This document shows positions 23,701 to 34,739 of a DNA stretch of 64,000 bases, in pieces. This DNA is from Lithospermum erythrorhizon (Eukaryota; Streptophyta; Magnoliopsida; Boraginales; Boraginaceae), in contig JADFUC010000841.1 in assembly GCA_019722365.1 (NCBI GenBank), forward strand, positions 186,001 to 250,000, in the 5' to 3' direction. The position numbers and the translations under genes were made by a program. How positions within the stretch are numbered: the first letter of the stretch is position 1; every line of letters begins with the position of its first letter. The notes under the pieces were generated by a model. The model worked only from the letters and a program-made list of their open reading frames with translations. It was not told where the DNA came from and did not search any database.

Positions 23701-26700
23701 AAGACGGATGATCGAAACAAGATGGATGATAAATTTCTTTCAAATTCTTTGTTCATTCATACAGAAAATGAAATAGTTGGAACCATTTTTACTCATAGTA
23801 TTATTGATGATTATGATAGAGTAAAAGGCCATAGAGTAACTTTAAGATGAATTTTGTAGGTTTTACGATGATATAGTTTGTTTAACAAGTTATATTTATT
23901 TTTGTTTGAACTCGACTCCCCTTTCTTTTTTGTTCTGGTTCTGCTCTTAAGTACTCTCACAACTTTGATTTGAATCACAATTATAGTGTTAATAGTGAAG
24001 GATGGTGAAATTACTATATTTTGACAGTTTTTCACCAAATACTATATAACATATTAAAAAGTATTTTAAATCAAAGTTTAAAAAGTCGATACATCAAAAT
24101 TAGAAATTGATCATTTTTAAGGATGGAGGGAGTATTTGTGTATATGGTGTTATGATATTTGGTGAAAACATGTCAAAAGATAGTAATTTCAATCTACGTT
24201 AGTACTAATATGATAATTTGGATTCAATCTAACTGAAGTGTGTTAATTAAAGGTCCAAAGTTTGTTAATTCTGATAATTGAAATCAAAATAGACAATCTT
24301 ATTGGGATGGAGGTAGTATTTGCAATGGGATTTCAAATTGCATTGAATCGGAATATAATTGGATGAATTTTGATGATGATGAATTAATATTTGTATTACG
24401 GTGATTGTTAACTTTTGATTTGGTGTGGCAGAAAAAGAAGCATCATCAATTGAGAAGAATTTTATGCGGAAGGTGTCATTTGTTGTCTCATGGACGAATG
24501 ATTACTGCTGTGGGTGGACATGGTGGCTATTCAGGCGGGAAGCAATTTGTTACAGCGGAAGAGCTTCGTGAAAAGTTGTCTCATTTACGCCATGACAAAG
24601 CTCTAATTGTCAAATTGGTAATATTTATTGGTTCGAAGTTCTGTTTCCATTTAACTTTGGGAGGCTTCTTGGATTATTGATAAATACTTACCAAGTTATT
24701 TCTTGAATTGCCTGCCTGCAATATTAATATTAAGCTATGTAGGCAATAATTTTGAAATGTGCTAGAAAAAGAGTAGTTTAGTGAAGTTAAAATAAAATAT
24801 ATGATATTATATTAGTATGATGGCTAAAAGGTGGAAATAGATGTTACAATAAGGATGAAAGCTCATTATATTATCTCACAAATTGTTCTTGAAAGCGGGT
24901 CACTCAAATAAAAATAGAGGTTGTAACTACTATGAAGAGTAGGAAGAAGTCAAGAGCATTAGTTCTTGAATGAGTATTGCCCATATTGCAGTATGTTAGG
25001 TCTGTTAAGTTATCGGCATTCTAGAGTCTACACAGTAGTGTTGGATTACCCAGTGGATCTGCCTGTCTACTGGCTTAATTGTTTTGTCAAGTATATATAA
25101 AGCAGCAAAAGTTCTTTAAAAATAAAGCGTATGTAGCTTGTTGTGCCTCTTTGAGACTAATTATGAAGCTCAGATCTACGCTAGTGCCTCATATTTCAAA
25201 TAAGGTAGGTCAGGAGTTTTAAAAATTTATATAGGTCTTATCATTTTTAAAATTAGACATCTAATTTTTTAAGTTTTTAGTTAGATTTTCCTGGAGGTTA
25301 GGGACTACCCTCGTAGATCCAATTCAATGGTTTTCCCAATGAATATGTTCATTATTTCCCATTGAATTTCAATTACATGTAGGTTGATATTGTAGACTTC
25401 AATGGAAGCTTTTTGGCTCGTATTCGTGATCTGGCTGGCGCAAATCCTATAATTTTGGTTGTGACTAAGGTAAGGATAACATTTTCATGTTGTCAGTCTG
25501 CTTAATGTTGCTTTTTAATTACTTTCAAATGCAGTTGAACTTATTTGCTGAAGTTTATTCGTTTTTATTAAGGTTGATCTTCTGCCTAAAGGAACTGATT
25601 TCAATTGTATTGGTGAGTGGATTGTTGAGGCAACAATGAGAAAGAAGCTCAAGTAAGTCTCTGTTCGGACAGGCATATTTCATTCTATTCTAAAATTTGG
25701 CATTGACAACGATAAAATTAATTTTGAGTGTAGGAAGTAAATATCACAAACAAATGAAGCTTAAAGTTCTCATATGTTTCTTTATTTATTCTTCATCGTT
25801 ATATTTTTGGTGGGACATAAATGCCAAAAGAATTTTAATCATTATGATATGTTGTTTTGCAGTGTCTTAAGTATTCATTTAACGAGTTCAAAGTCTCTGG
25901 TAGGAATTGCTGGAGTTGTATCAGAAATTCAAAAGGAGAAAAAGGTTGGCTGCTTCACTTATAAATTGAGTTTGTTATGGCTGATGTCATCTAATGACCT
26001 GTCAATGACAGAAACTATAACTTGTGACATTGAACGTTTTAGTGTTGACGGAATTATCCTTCTCTGAGAGGCATGGTGTAGCAATGGCTTTTATGGCATC
26101 GAGCATTTAAAGTGTGATGCAATTAACTATGCAAGTGAGGAATGTAATTGCAATGCTATATGATGAATCTTTCATGGGGAAACCCATCATAATGTCTTGG
26201 ATGTAATGGAACAAACCAACATGGCTCATTACAGTACCTACACTTCTTATCTATTGTGAAGTAGTAGATAGTGTTTATACTTCACTATTGGGTCAATTCG
26301 GAAACATCCTCCCTCTTACCACAGGAATAAGTGACTACCGTCCGACACCCCCTTACCTTTATTAGGCTGGGAGACTGTTCAGAAGCATTGGGGCATGTTG
26401 ATGTTGATGTAGCCAGAGAACATAAAATCCGACTCCATAGAAGAGTACTCTTAAGACTGTAAAATTGTCTTATGTATGTTTTGTGCTTTAAGAATCAAGG
26501 CCTGCACAGTCTCTTACAACGAGATTACACTTGGTTATTACATAATTCTTTAAGTTTAACTTCCTTTTTTCTATGTTTTGCAGGGGAGGGATGTGTACAT
26601 ACTGGTTAGTAAGTTAGATCATGTTTTGTTGGAAGCTCTTATCAAATTTTTCATCGATAACTTGACATATATGTTTCATTTATTTAACAGGGCTCGGCCA

Positions 26701-29244
26701 ATGTTGGGAAGTCCGCATTTATCAATGCGCTATTAAGTAAGCCAGTTTTCGACCCGATATTTACATGATGAATGATAAACACTGCCCTCAATTTGCCATG
26801 CCTCAATGTTATCCACCTGGCTTCTTATAGCCAGAAAAATGTCCTTACCTCCTCCTACCTGTCAATTCCAAGGGTGTAAGGACATACAGAGTGGGTTTTT
26901 TTTTTAATTATAAATAAGTTTAGGACGACGGGGTAGTTACTTTGGGATGTCTTCTTTCTGTGTACAAAATGATCTTATTCAATTCCAATGGTTAGTTCTT
27001 TTAGGATGCGTTAGTTTCATATATTAGTGAGTGGAGGGGATAATATCATAATACTAACCTTCGATGTGTGCACTATTCTCCTGTTCATGTTCAAATGCAT
27101 TTAAAACTTTGCACATGCAAACATTCATTGTGTATAACTTTGCATCATCATTCTTTAGTCTTTACCCTTTGTGGAAACATTTGACTAAGCCTGGTGCATC
27201 ACTTTGCTGAGTATAAATTTTGAACTTTGTGAAGTTATTCAAATTCCTTTATTTCTTAATTTTCGTCACCTAAGATTTCAACATCAAGTTTTGTACCACA
27301 GCTTCTTCTTCATCTGGCATTACTTTTCATGCCTGGGGTTTGACTCCAAGTAATTTTTTGAATCAGAGTTTTTGTCATATAAAGATCCAGTTGCTGCAGC
27401 TGCACAGAAGTACAAACCAATTCAATCAGCTGTCCCAGGGACTACATTGGGACCAATTCCAATTGATGCTTTTATGGGTGGAGGGGTAAGTGTATTTGTC
27501 CTCGGTAAGATATTTCTATAATTGCAGGTTACATGTCTTAAAAATGCAGGATAGCAGGTACCCGTAGGTTTACTTACAGATAGGTGTATTTGGGAGGGGA
27601 GCATTTCAAAACCTTGGTTCAGCCCTCCAAACTTGGTTGGATATAGAAAAAATGAGATGGAGGATTGAAACCCATTGATTTCTCAGATGGAGTTTGTAAG
27701 TGTAATTTAGAAGGATTTCAAATGACTTCCTTATAATATCATTTAACCTCAAGCCCAAATGCAACCATAATATGGTCAATTAATAGGCCCGAAGTGGTCT
27801 GACCTCTTTCCGGGCCCCACAGAAGTATAGCTTGATGTATCAGCTGCCCTTGTGTATACTCAATCCATGTAAACAGCTACCTGGAATAAAAATGTGTAAA
27901 AACTTTGGCGTTGAGCTTAAGGACCTAAATCCAGACCTTTAAACCGAAGAAACCAAATCAGAATTCAGTTAGTTTTCTGTTTTGTGATTTTCCTGACTTC
28001 CTAGTTGTGTTGTTAATTCAGCCAGCAATTTACAAACTTAGTTGACAGCATTTGCATAAAGGCAATAAATAAATTGTTTGTTGATGATGGGTTTCCCTTA
28101 TTTGTATTGACATCTTCAACTGAATTTGTGTGCTTGTGATTTCCTTATCTAATATGACTTATTCTCTCTGTTGCAACTATTTAGAAAATATTTGATACTC
28201 CTGGTGTCCATCTTCACCATAGACAAGCTGCAGTGGTTCATTCAGAAGATTTACCTGCTCTTGCTCCACAAAGTCGGCTTCGGGGTCAACCTTTCCCAGT
28301 ACAGTTTCGTTGCCATGCAATAAATTGTTTTTGAGGTCATTGATCTGTATAGCATAATGCTCATATTGTCTTTTTTTGATTTTACGAAACCAGAATTCTA
28401 GAGTCCTCTTAGACGAGCAGTTGGCCGACCGAGTTAGATCAACTGGTTTGAGAGGGTTCTCTATATTTTGGGGCGGTCTCGTTAGGATTGATGTTTTAAA
28501 GGTTCTGTTAAAGAAAACTCATTATTGTGATCAAGAAAGTGTTTTCTGCTCGACAGTCTCTTACATATCGCTATTCTTTTCCCTCAGGTGTATCCAGAGA
28601 CATGTTTGACATTCTATGGACCCAAGGCATTACCAATTCACATGGTACCTCTAGAGGAAGCTGATGATTTCTATCTGGTAGTACTGACAACTTTGAATTT
28701 CTGCTATAGTAGTTCTGATCTATTATCGAGAGAAAATTAAGATACAGGATTATAATCCTTATCATACTGTTGCAGAATAATGTAGGAGTTCTACTGACAC
28801 CACCAACCACGAAGCACGTCCGTGATAACTGGATAGGGCTTGAACAAAAGAGAGATGTGCACATAAAAGTTCAAGATTCGGAGAGGTAGCTCGAGTGAAC
28901 ATAAGTCATTTAAATCTATTATCTATTATTGTATGAGCTGCACCAGGAAATTGAACTGATTGTTTCTGTTTTTTCTGCCTAATTTTTTGCGTAGGCCGGC
29001 TTGTGATGTGGCCATATCAGGTCTTGGATGGATTTCTGTTGAACCATATAATAAATCACTTGAAACGACTGAAGCAGAAACAGAAGTACCTAATGAAGAT
29101 CTGCTTCTGGTAGTCCATGTTCCCAAGCCTGTTGAGATTTTTGTACGACCTCCCATGCCGGTCAGCAAAGCTGGAAGTGAGTGGTATCAATACAGAGAGT
29201 TGACAGAGAAGGAAGCTGAAGTAAGGCCAAGATGGTATTTTTGA
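20702..29244 (+). CDS. NOA1: NOA1/RIF1 plastid circularly permuted GTPase (13 exons)
   Basis: Exons: 20702-21055, 24432-24617, 25383-25469, 25573-25652, 25863-25944, 26584-26604, 26691-26736, 27367-27485, 28185-28298, 28394-28501, 28588-28677, 28776-28885, 28995-29244. Joined, they give about 548 codons, close to Arabidopsis NOA1 (about 560). All introns are GT-AG. Residues 1-60 are Ser/Pro-rich with few acids, like a plastid transit peptide. A zinc-binding pair follows: CYGC (C93, C96) and CGRC (C130, C133). The GTPase motifs are in circularly permuted order: G4 TKVD (208-211), then P-loop GSANVGKS (271-278), G2 region PGTTLG (309-314), G3 DTPG (329-332). The C-terminus ends in W-Y-Q-Y-R-E-L-T and R-P-R-W-Y-F. 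The family acts in plastid ribosome assembly and chloroplast development; the old nitric-oxide-synthase claim is no longer accepted. The junction of exons 9 and 10 is the least certain. Confidence 0.93.
21281..21350 (+). repeat. Partial copy of the exon 1 3' end inside intron 1 (copy B)
   Basis: GATGCTCTGGGTTATGTTGA at 21,321-21,340 matches the exon 1 stretch GATGCTCCAGGTTATGTTGA at 21,017-21,036. The copy is preceded by a TTTGATTTGAATCA and ATTATAATGT leader that is shared by the other copies but not by exon 1. It breaks off after TTGATCAAAA. Confidence 0.7.
21379..21560 (+). repeat. Copy of the exon 1 end plus splice donor inside intron 1 (copy C)
   Basis: 21,413-21,454 reproduces the last 42 bases of exon 1 with few changes, including ACTTATGAGTTG followed by GTATGG, the same donor context as the true exon. 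The match runs on into intron sequence (TTTTAAAAAATATTGTGGAG). It could act as a cryptic exon end. It has no good acceptor directly before it. Confidence 0.75.
21651..21765 (+). repeat. Copy of the 5' part of intron 1 (copy D)
   Basis: CTTATGGGTTCTAAAAAATA and the following TTGTCGAGTTTTGAATTTTG match the start of intron 1 at 21,057-21,095. The exon-derived part is missing here. Confidence 0.6.
23019..23215 (+). repeat. Copy of the exon 1 end plus donor inside intron 1 (copy E)
   Basis: 23,057-23,098 repeats the exon 1 end, here with TATGAG changed to AAAAG, followed by GTATGAG at 23,099 where the true donor has GTATGG. The downstream intron-derived sequence is also present, with the same TTTGGTGAAAACA tail as the other copies. 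Confidence 0.7.
23276..24132. mobile_element. Stowaway-like MITE remnant in NOA1 intron 1
   Basis: The left end CTCTCTTTATCCCAAAAAGA is preceded by TA, and the right end GGATGGAGGGAG is followed by TA at 24,133. Both resemble the Stowaway terminal repeat CTCCCTCCGTCCC. At 857 bp it is longer than a usual Stowaway because other sequence is nested inside it, including the hAT-like end near 23,352 and another copy of the intron-1 repeat leader near 23,957. Confidence 0.5.
23352..23520. mobile_element. Candidate hAT-like non-autonomous element end
   Basis: ACAAGGGCGGACCTAGGGTG, then a C-rich block, then a second run GATGGCCCCCCTTCC near 23,453, look like the GGGCGGA ends common in plant hAT MITEs. 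I could not define both ends or a target duplication. Confidence 0.35.
23957..24316 (+). repeat. Diverged copy of the intron-1 repeat unit (copy F)
   Basis: The leader ACAACTTTGATTTGAATCAC recurs at 23,957-23,980 but the exon-derived part is missing. The tail (ATTTGGTGAAAACATGTCAA and AATAGACAATCTTATTGG) follows at 24,150-24,305, where it ends with a second TIR-like GGGATGGAGG. Confidence 0.55.
26584..26604 (+). CDS. NOA1: NOA1 exon 6, a 21-nt microexon
   Basis: The exon is exactly seven codons (GRDVYIL), bounded by TTTTGCAG before and GTTAGT after. It is required to join the upstream KEKK residues to the P-loop exon. Without it the residues just before the P-loop, where a beta strand would lead into it, would be lost. 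Confidence 0.85.
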
Positions 29245-29679
29245 TATTGTTGCAAATCCCCCCTTCTGCCGCAGTCCTCCCCCGACCTAAAAAGACAGGA
29301 AAAGGCACTCCCTCTCTTTTAATCAACAATTTTAAGGGGGAACTAGAACTTTTGCAGTATTTCATCCTCCAGGAGGATCTCAGATTTCTCAAGTCTGTGA
29401 AGTAGTGTTAGAGCAGAAAACTTTGTTCATCTCTTAATTCCAAACCAGGCAATTTTGTACTGTCAATGAATATAATGTTCTATCCAAAATCAAGTGTTGT
29501 AGGATAATGTAGCAAAATCATTTCCATTGAGAACTATAGATTCAGTGTATACGTATTTCAATTGTACTTGAATATCAATAATACGTCTTCTTTTCTTTGT
29601 CTCTAGCGGATTACAAGTGCATTCATGGTATGTAGTAATACAAGCAGATCCAGAATATAAACTAATGATGTGCTTAAAA
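29245..29679 (+). other. NOA1 3' flank and probable 3' UTR
   Basis: The NOA1 stop TGA is at 29,242-29,244. Downstream DNA is AT-rich with AATAAT-type words near 29,577 that could serve as a polyadenylation signal. No other gene is visible. Confidence 0.4.
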
Positions 29680-30212
29680 TTTAGGGTAAATGACCTGGGA
29701 CATCACTCAAGTTTTATTTATTTACCATTTCAATCATTCATATCATTTGATAATTCATGGCAAAACTTTTGATCAAAATCGATGCAAGTTATAAAATGAT
29801 TGACGACTACTTTTATCCAATTTTTTCAGTTTTCATCCATTTTCTATCATTTAGCTAGGGGTAATTTCATCCACTCAAACAAAAAGTATTGTTCATCTTC
29901 CTCAACTAATAAGTTTTATCTTATTCCTTAAAACATTATCATTGTTGATTGAAAATTTCACTAAATTCATCAAAATCATTCACAAAATCTATTCCCAAAA
30001 TCATCAAAGTAAAATTTGATCTTGCTGAAAGTTTTGTTTTGAGTGGGCAATACGGCCCAGCTAAATGGCGTAAAATGGATATGAAAAGCAAAAATGACGG
30101 AGATGCCGTGAGTCGTTTATGAAGCAGTGATCATTGGGGAGTGAAAAATATTGGAGGTGCTCAATGGTAAAATAAATGAAGCTTGAGTGATGGCCGAGCC
30201 ATTTGCCCTAAA
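29680..30212. mobile_element. MITE with about 45-bp terminal inverted repeats
   Basis: The left end TTTAGGGTAAATGACC and the right end GGCCGAGCCATTTGCCCTAAA are inverted copies, including the CATCACTCAAG and ATTTATTT blocks further in. The element is about 533 bp with no coding capacity. The long ends suggest a Mutator-type MITE. I found no exact 9-bp target duplication. Confidence 0.7.
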
Positions 30213-30292
30213 GGTAATGTGAATAAGCTAAATTTCAATGTTTTTTACGAGCTCAATCTTGATATTTTTTAGGCTCGTGTGTGGGCCCCGAT
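30213..30292. other. Short spacer before the gypsy element
   Basis: Unique-looking AT-rich DNA between the MITE and the 5' LTR. Nothing else is visible. Confidence 0.4.
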
Positions 30293-30749
30293 TGATAAAT
30301 AAGAGTTTTTATTGGGCGATATAAAGTACGATAGGAGAAAAGGACGATAAAGAGCCGCTTGTCCCATAGGGATATTTGTCAGTCCCGAGGGAGGCTGACA
30401 GCGTCATGTCTAAGCGAGAGAAGAGCGTTGTTACTACATAAATGCAAAACTAATTTATTAAAACTTGAAGGTAATGCTTTTTCTACCTTGTGACACTAAG
30501 TCGATTATTCTCTTATAAGTTAGCTTTATCGTAGGTGTGCCGTAGAAACGGTTGTGTTTTTGGAGTACTTGGGAAGCCTTTGTCGAGACCTCGGCGTGAA
30601 GTTATTGATAAACGAGTCGATTACCGGGGCCAGTGCGTTGGGAAGAGGCGAGGACGACCGGACCTAAGTATGGAATTCCCGAAGGAGGCGGTGAAAATCA
30701 GACCACTCGCCCGGCAGTAGAAATGAGGATATAGTGTGAGAGATAGAGG
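30293..30749 (+). repeat. 5' LTR of the gypsy element
   Basis: Begins TGATAAATAAGAG, matching TGATATAAATAAGAG of the 3' LTR. Other shared anchors are CGATTATTCTCTTATAAGTT, GTCGATTACCGGGG and GAGAGATAGAGG. Confidence 0.8.
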
Positions 30750-30765
30750 TGACGCGCCGCTGACC
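30750..30765 (+). other. Candidate primer-binding site of the gypsy element
   Basis: TGACGCGCCGCTGACC directly after the LTR resembles TGGCGCCGTTGCC, the tRNA-Asp-type primer site of Tat/Athila elements, with a few changes. Confidence 0.4.
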
Positions 30766-31300
30766 AAGAAGAGCCTGCTTTAAATCCATGGCCTTCGATT
30801 GGTAGATGCATTGAGAGCGTTAATCCCCGCTGCTGATTATCGGTCTGCGGGCGGTTCACGAAGCAACTTGGAACCGGCAGATCAAAGGGACAGCGGCAAG
30901 AAAAGGTCCTGTCCAACGTAAATGTTCACGACTGATAGATCAGCCACGATGCCAGCGCTGCCCTCGAGCGTAGGGACCCGTACAGTATTTATCAGGAGCA
31001 ATCTGAACTCAAATGACTTCAGCACTTGTTGGGCGACTCCAACTATCGATCAGGGTACTCCCGAAAAGGTCCACATTAGGAAAGGCAATCGAGCGACGGG
31101 GAAAACCGATCAGGGGGTATGAAAGGTCCCTACCGAGGAGTGCTCGCGTCCTTGAGGACAAGCGTAGTCGTCGAGGTCTGTAGTATGTCCCTGGCCAGAC
31201 GTGATCTTAGAGGCGATAGTAGCGATGTTGATGAGTTCGCAGCAGTGGATGAACTCGGATTACACGCTAGCGCCACTTTTCTAGCCGATTGAGGAGCCAT
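30766..31300 (+). other. Leader of the gypsy element
   Basis: Noncoding or unreadable DNA between the primer-binding site and gag. The open frames at 30,922-31,122 and nearby have no recognisable domain. Confidence 0.4.
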
Positions 31301-31680
31301 TTACCATTACGAGGGTGAGAATGCCCAAATTCAAAACTTTCGGTGGATTTGGAGACCCGGGCAATCATCTTAAATCTATTGATTCCCAACTGTCTTTTGG
31401 GCCGGTGATAATAAGTATCTGTGAGGCATTCCCAGCCGGCTTGTTGGGAGCCGAGGTTTTAAAGTGGTTACAATTGCCATCGATTGATGAAGCATTGGCC
31501 AGAACCGCGTTGGATCTGTTCATGGACAAAATTCATTAATCCGTAGTAGGTGATGAGGATGAGAGAACCCTTATGGAATCTGACAAAAACTAGGGGAGAC
31601 ATTGAGAAGTTTAAGCCACGAAGATTTAAAGAAGTGGCGACGATATACGGCAGCCAACAAAAGTAGCGATGATCGTTCTT
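31300..31680 (+). pseudogene. gypsy gag remnant
   Basis: The frame 31,315-31,539 reads RMPKFKTFGGFGDPGNHLKS and continues with a W-x-x-L-P block and an LFMDK-H block, the typical retrotransposon gag (capsid) core of plant gypsy elements. Further gag sequence (GDEDERTLME-like) follows in another frame after a shift near 31,535. Confidence 0.75.
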
Positions 31681-32439
31681 TCCGCGGATGAATCTGACCT
31701 ACCGAGGAGAATTGGTGTTGGAACAGCACAACGGAAATAGATTATCATTCGTCGTTCAATCATCGAGTTGGAAGAGTGAAGCTTCTTTATGAGGAATATT
31801 GCTTCATGGAGGGTTGGAAGCGAGGCAATTGCATAAAAAATCACCAAAGTCGAGTGTGGGATAGCCTCCAAAAGCCCAAGGAAGGGGAGGCAATTCGGAA
31901 AGGCAGAGGCAAAAAAGGTCTCGAGAGAGGATGGAAGACAACTTAAATTTTAAAGACCCGTGTTTATACCCGCCAAAGGTATGGGAAAATTTGTGCCAAT
32001 TGGAGATGAGGATACTTAAAACCCACTTAAAAATAAAATCGCCGCCCGAATCGGAGGGCGAAGAAGTATTGTGAGTACATGAGGATCGTGGCGCGGCAAT
32101 TTGACGAATGTCGGTTGAAAAATTAATTCGTAGGGGCAAGCGGGGAGTTTGTGAAGAGAGACCGGGGAAGCCCTCGCCAGAAGAGAAAGGACGCCTCACT
32201 CGACGTAATGTCCATATTAATAAGATCAGCGATGATACCGTTTAGTATAATAGGAAGGGTAGGCAGCTGACTAGCGGAGGCATAGTTAGGCGGGGCCTCC
32301 AGATGCTGAAGAGTATAGAGGAGGTCCGTGTATGCTTAGCTCTATTCTGACTATAGACGGAGAAGTAGATTCACGTACCAGGAGCGGTGTTTAAAAGTAA
32401 TGACGAATCACTTGGTTATTAGTCCTGTTATTTAGCTTT

Positions 32440-32660
32440 GTGGTTTGATGTTGGTGGATACGAGAGTCGGGACATCCACCATTCTGAGGTTATGATCGAC
32501 TAGGACTTCACCCATGAGCATTTGAAACCGGTATCAGACGTCAGTGTACCCAGGCTGAATAGCTGAAATTTGGATTTTACAATTGCGACACCCGAGCGAC
32601 AACGGTAATGGCTATTTTAGGTCGTAGATATTGGGACCATAACTGTGAATGGTGGGAGGC
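32440..32660 (+). pseudogene. gypsy aspartic protease remnant
   Basis: Near 32,453-32,490 the sequence encodes a VDT-x-x-GTS-ILR-like stretch where the active-site V-D-x-G-S/T-S-A of gypsy proteases is expected. A HLKPVSD block follows near 32,520. The frame is broken. Confidence 0.4.
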
Positions 32661-32899
32661 GCGCAATCTCTGAGGCGGTGATGCCACCAACAAAATGAAT
32701 TTTCCTACCAGGCGGAGGTGGGAGAATCTCAGAGCGAGGAAAGGCGAGGGTGTGCTATTGGCTTTTCGATGCCCAGGGGTGTGCCTGCTGCGTACCCGCA
32801 GGTGAAAGAACTAAGGGCTGCGCTTTCGATTTTGAGGTTGAAGTTATTGAAATGGCCCAGAAAAAGCGTGGCGTGAGGTGAGATTCGGTTTCGGGATGA

Positions 32900-33500
32900 A
32901 GCGAGAAGTCAGACTTTCGAGAATAGGCACGAAATTCCTCGTACCCCAGGGGCTGATACAACTATTGTGCAAAAAATACGAGGAGATGCTTGCGTAGGGG
33001 TCGAGGATGTAGGGTGAACAGACTCTCTTTAAAATGGTTTACACGTCAGAAACCTCTTTGGAAACTATCAAACAAAAAAAAGAAAACGATTGGAAGAAAC
33101 ATGGATATATATGTAGATGGCATGCTTGTAAAAGTCGAAGGAGGCGAGGGGACCGTTTGGAAAATTTAAAAGAAACTTTGGAAGTGAAATTATCCTCGCC
33201 TCACGGATAAATCGAAAAATGTTCTTTTAGGGTCAACACGGAAAGTTCACTTGGTTTTCGTGATAAGTCGACGAAATTGAGCTGACCAGAGCAAAATTTA
33301 GGCCGTCTGGGAACAAAACCTATTTCTTACAAAAGAGTTGAAATATGGTTGTCTAGTGAAAGCGGTCATCTCGAACTTTGATAGAATAAAATATTTTAAA
33401 ATAGAACTGAATGAACTTTTCTCAGGGATGCTTAAGTATGTGAAAAGAGCACTTGAGTTAAGGGTACCCCTGGATCCCAAATTTACTGAGACCGGAGAGT
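32900..33500 (+). pseudogene. gypsy reverse transcriptase remnant
   Basis: The catalytic box at 33,110-33,121 is followed by MLVK and then, in shifted frames, by E-T, KCSF and V-x-x-GKF-LGF type blocks that are hallmarks of gypsy RT. The catalytic box reads Y-V-D-G instead of Y-V-D-D (GAT GGC). The rest of RT up to 33,500 is in several frames. Confidence 0.65.
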
Positions 33501-33859
33501 GAAATTTACAATTATACTCGCCATTTCAGGAAGGCGGTGAGCGGTGTCTAGTTAAGGAAGAAGAGAGAGGGCGTTAAGTTACTATGTGAGTCGGCATTTC
33601 TCCATGGAGGCGGAAGGTCGTACCCTTAGTGAAAATTTTATGTTAAGCTATTATCATCACCTTGAGAAAACTGGCGTACTTTGAAGCATATCATTAAATG
33701 GCTGATTCTTAATTCAGGATCATCTAATCCTGGATTGGCAGGCGGTTGAATACTTAGGCTATTAGTTGAGTGAGTTTGAGTCGGCTATTCCCCCACGAAC
33801 TAGTATAAAGAGGCAGGCTACAGCCGATTTACCGTTGTTGAATGTCTGCTCGGGTCTAG

Positions 33860-34130
33860 GAGGAAATCGAGGAGCTCTCGAGGGAGGGGTGGGAAGTCAC
33901 CGGATGGAAATTACGTAGATGGATTGAGCAATGAAAAGGGATCAGGCGAGAATTCCTTACCAAGGACCCAAAAGCAAGTGTTTGAATACGCCGCCGGTTA
34001 CCTTTAAAGCAGTAGCAATGAAGCAGAATATGAGGCCATGGTCGCGGGACTCAGGATAATAGCCTTCGAAGATTCGATGTTGTTAGTTCGAGGAGTGCAA
34101 ATTAGTAAGTAGACAAAATTCATGGGGATT
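33860..34130 (+). pseudogene. gypsy RNase H remnant
   Basis: Readable blocks are W-K-L-x-x-D-G-x-S near 33,905-33,930, SNEAEYEAMVAGLRI near 34,011-34,056, and LLVRGVQISK after it. This is the usual RNase H domain of plant gypsy pol, with at least one stop and frameshift. Confidence 0.7.
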
Positions 34131-34739
34131 AGGCAGAGAACTCACAAAATGTCGTACTAAGGCGTTGGCATGACAAAAGGGTTCGAGTACGTCTGCTCGG
34201 AGGCAACGTTCCCCGAACCTGTGAGATGAGCATCGAACCGTACCGGGGTTAGCGACCATTGCCTTGAGGACACCTCCGGTGTTCATGTTAAGGTTAGAGA
34301 TCGTCCCGTCCACGTAGATTCTGATAAATACGTCTTTAGAAGAATTAAAGTCTGAATGGAGACTCCCGTCTTGAGAAGTTACAGTTTAGAAGATCTGAAT
34401 GAATTGCGTAATGATACTTTCGGTCGCTCCTTTTTTGTGTCTAGGAGGCCCGTTATAGATCGGACCTTCTGAGGTACACGGACTGCGTGCATTGGGCACC
34501 CGTATAGGCGGGCGTTTCTTGGCCTTAAAATTACAGGCGGGGATACGTGACCCGCGTCGTAAAAGATAAGATGGGTAATAGCAAGAGGTGCAGTGTATGT
34601 CAAAAATGTAGCCGATACCTCACACACATCCGTGGCGAGATGTCCCCGTTGTATGTCGATCCAGTTTATCCATGTGGAGCATAGACCTCGTAAGGTCAGT
34701 TTCTCGAACCACCGGTCCAGTACAAAGATGTTGTGCTTG

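Larger units (their letters stand above)
21056..24431 (+). other. NOA1 intron 1, expanded by repeats
   Basis: The 3,376-bp intron has donor GTATGG and acceptor GTGGCAG. It contains several partial copies of the exon 1/intron 1 boundary (listed separately), a Stowaway-like MITE remnant and a hAT-like end. No other gene is visible in it. Confidence 0.85.

Noticed and set aside
28571..29392. Several minus-strand frames over NOA1 exons 11-13
   Set aside because: They overlap exons supported by protein conservation and splice sites, so they are shadows.
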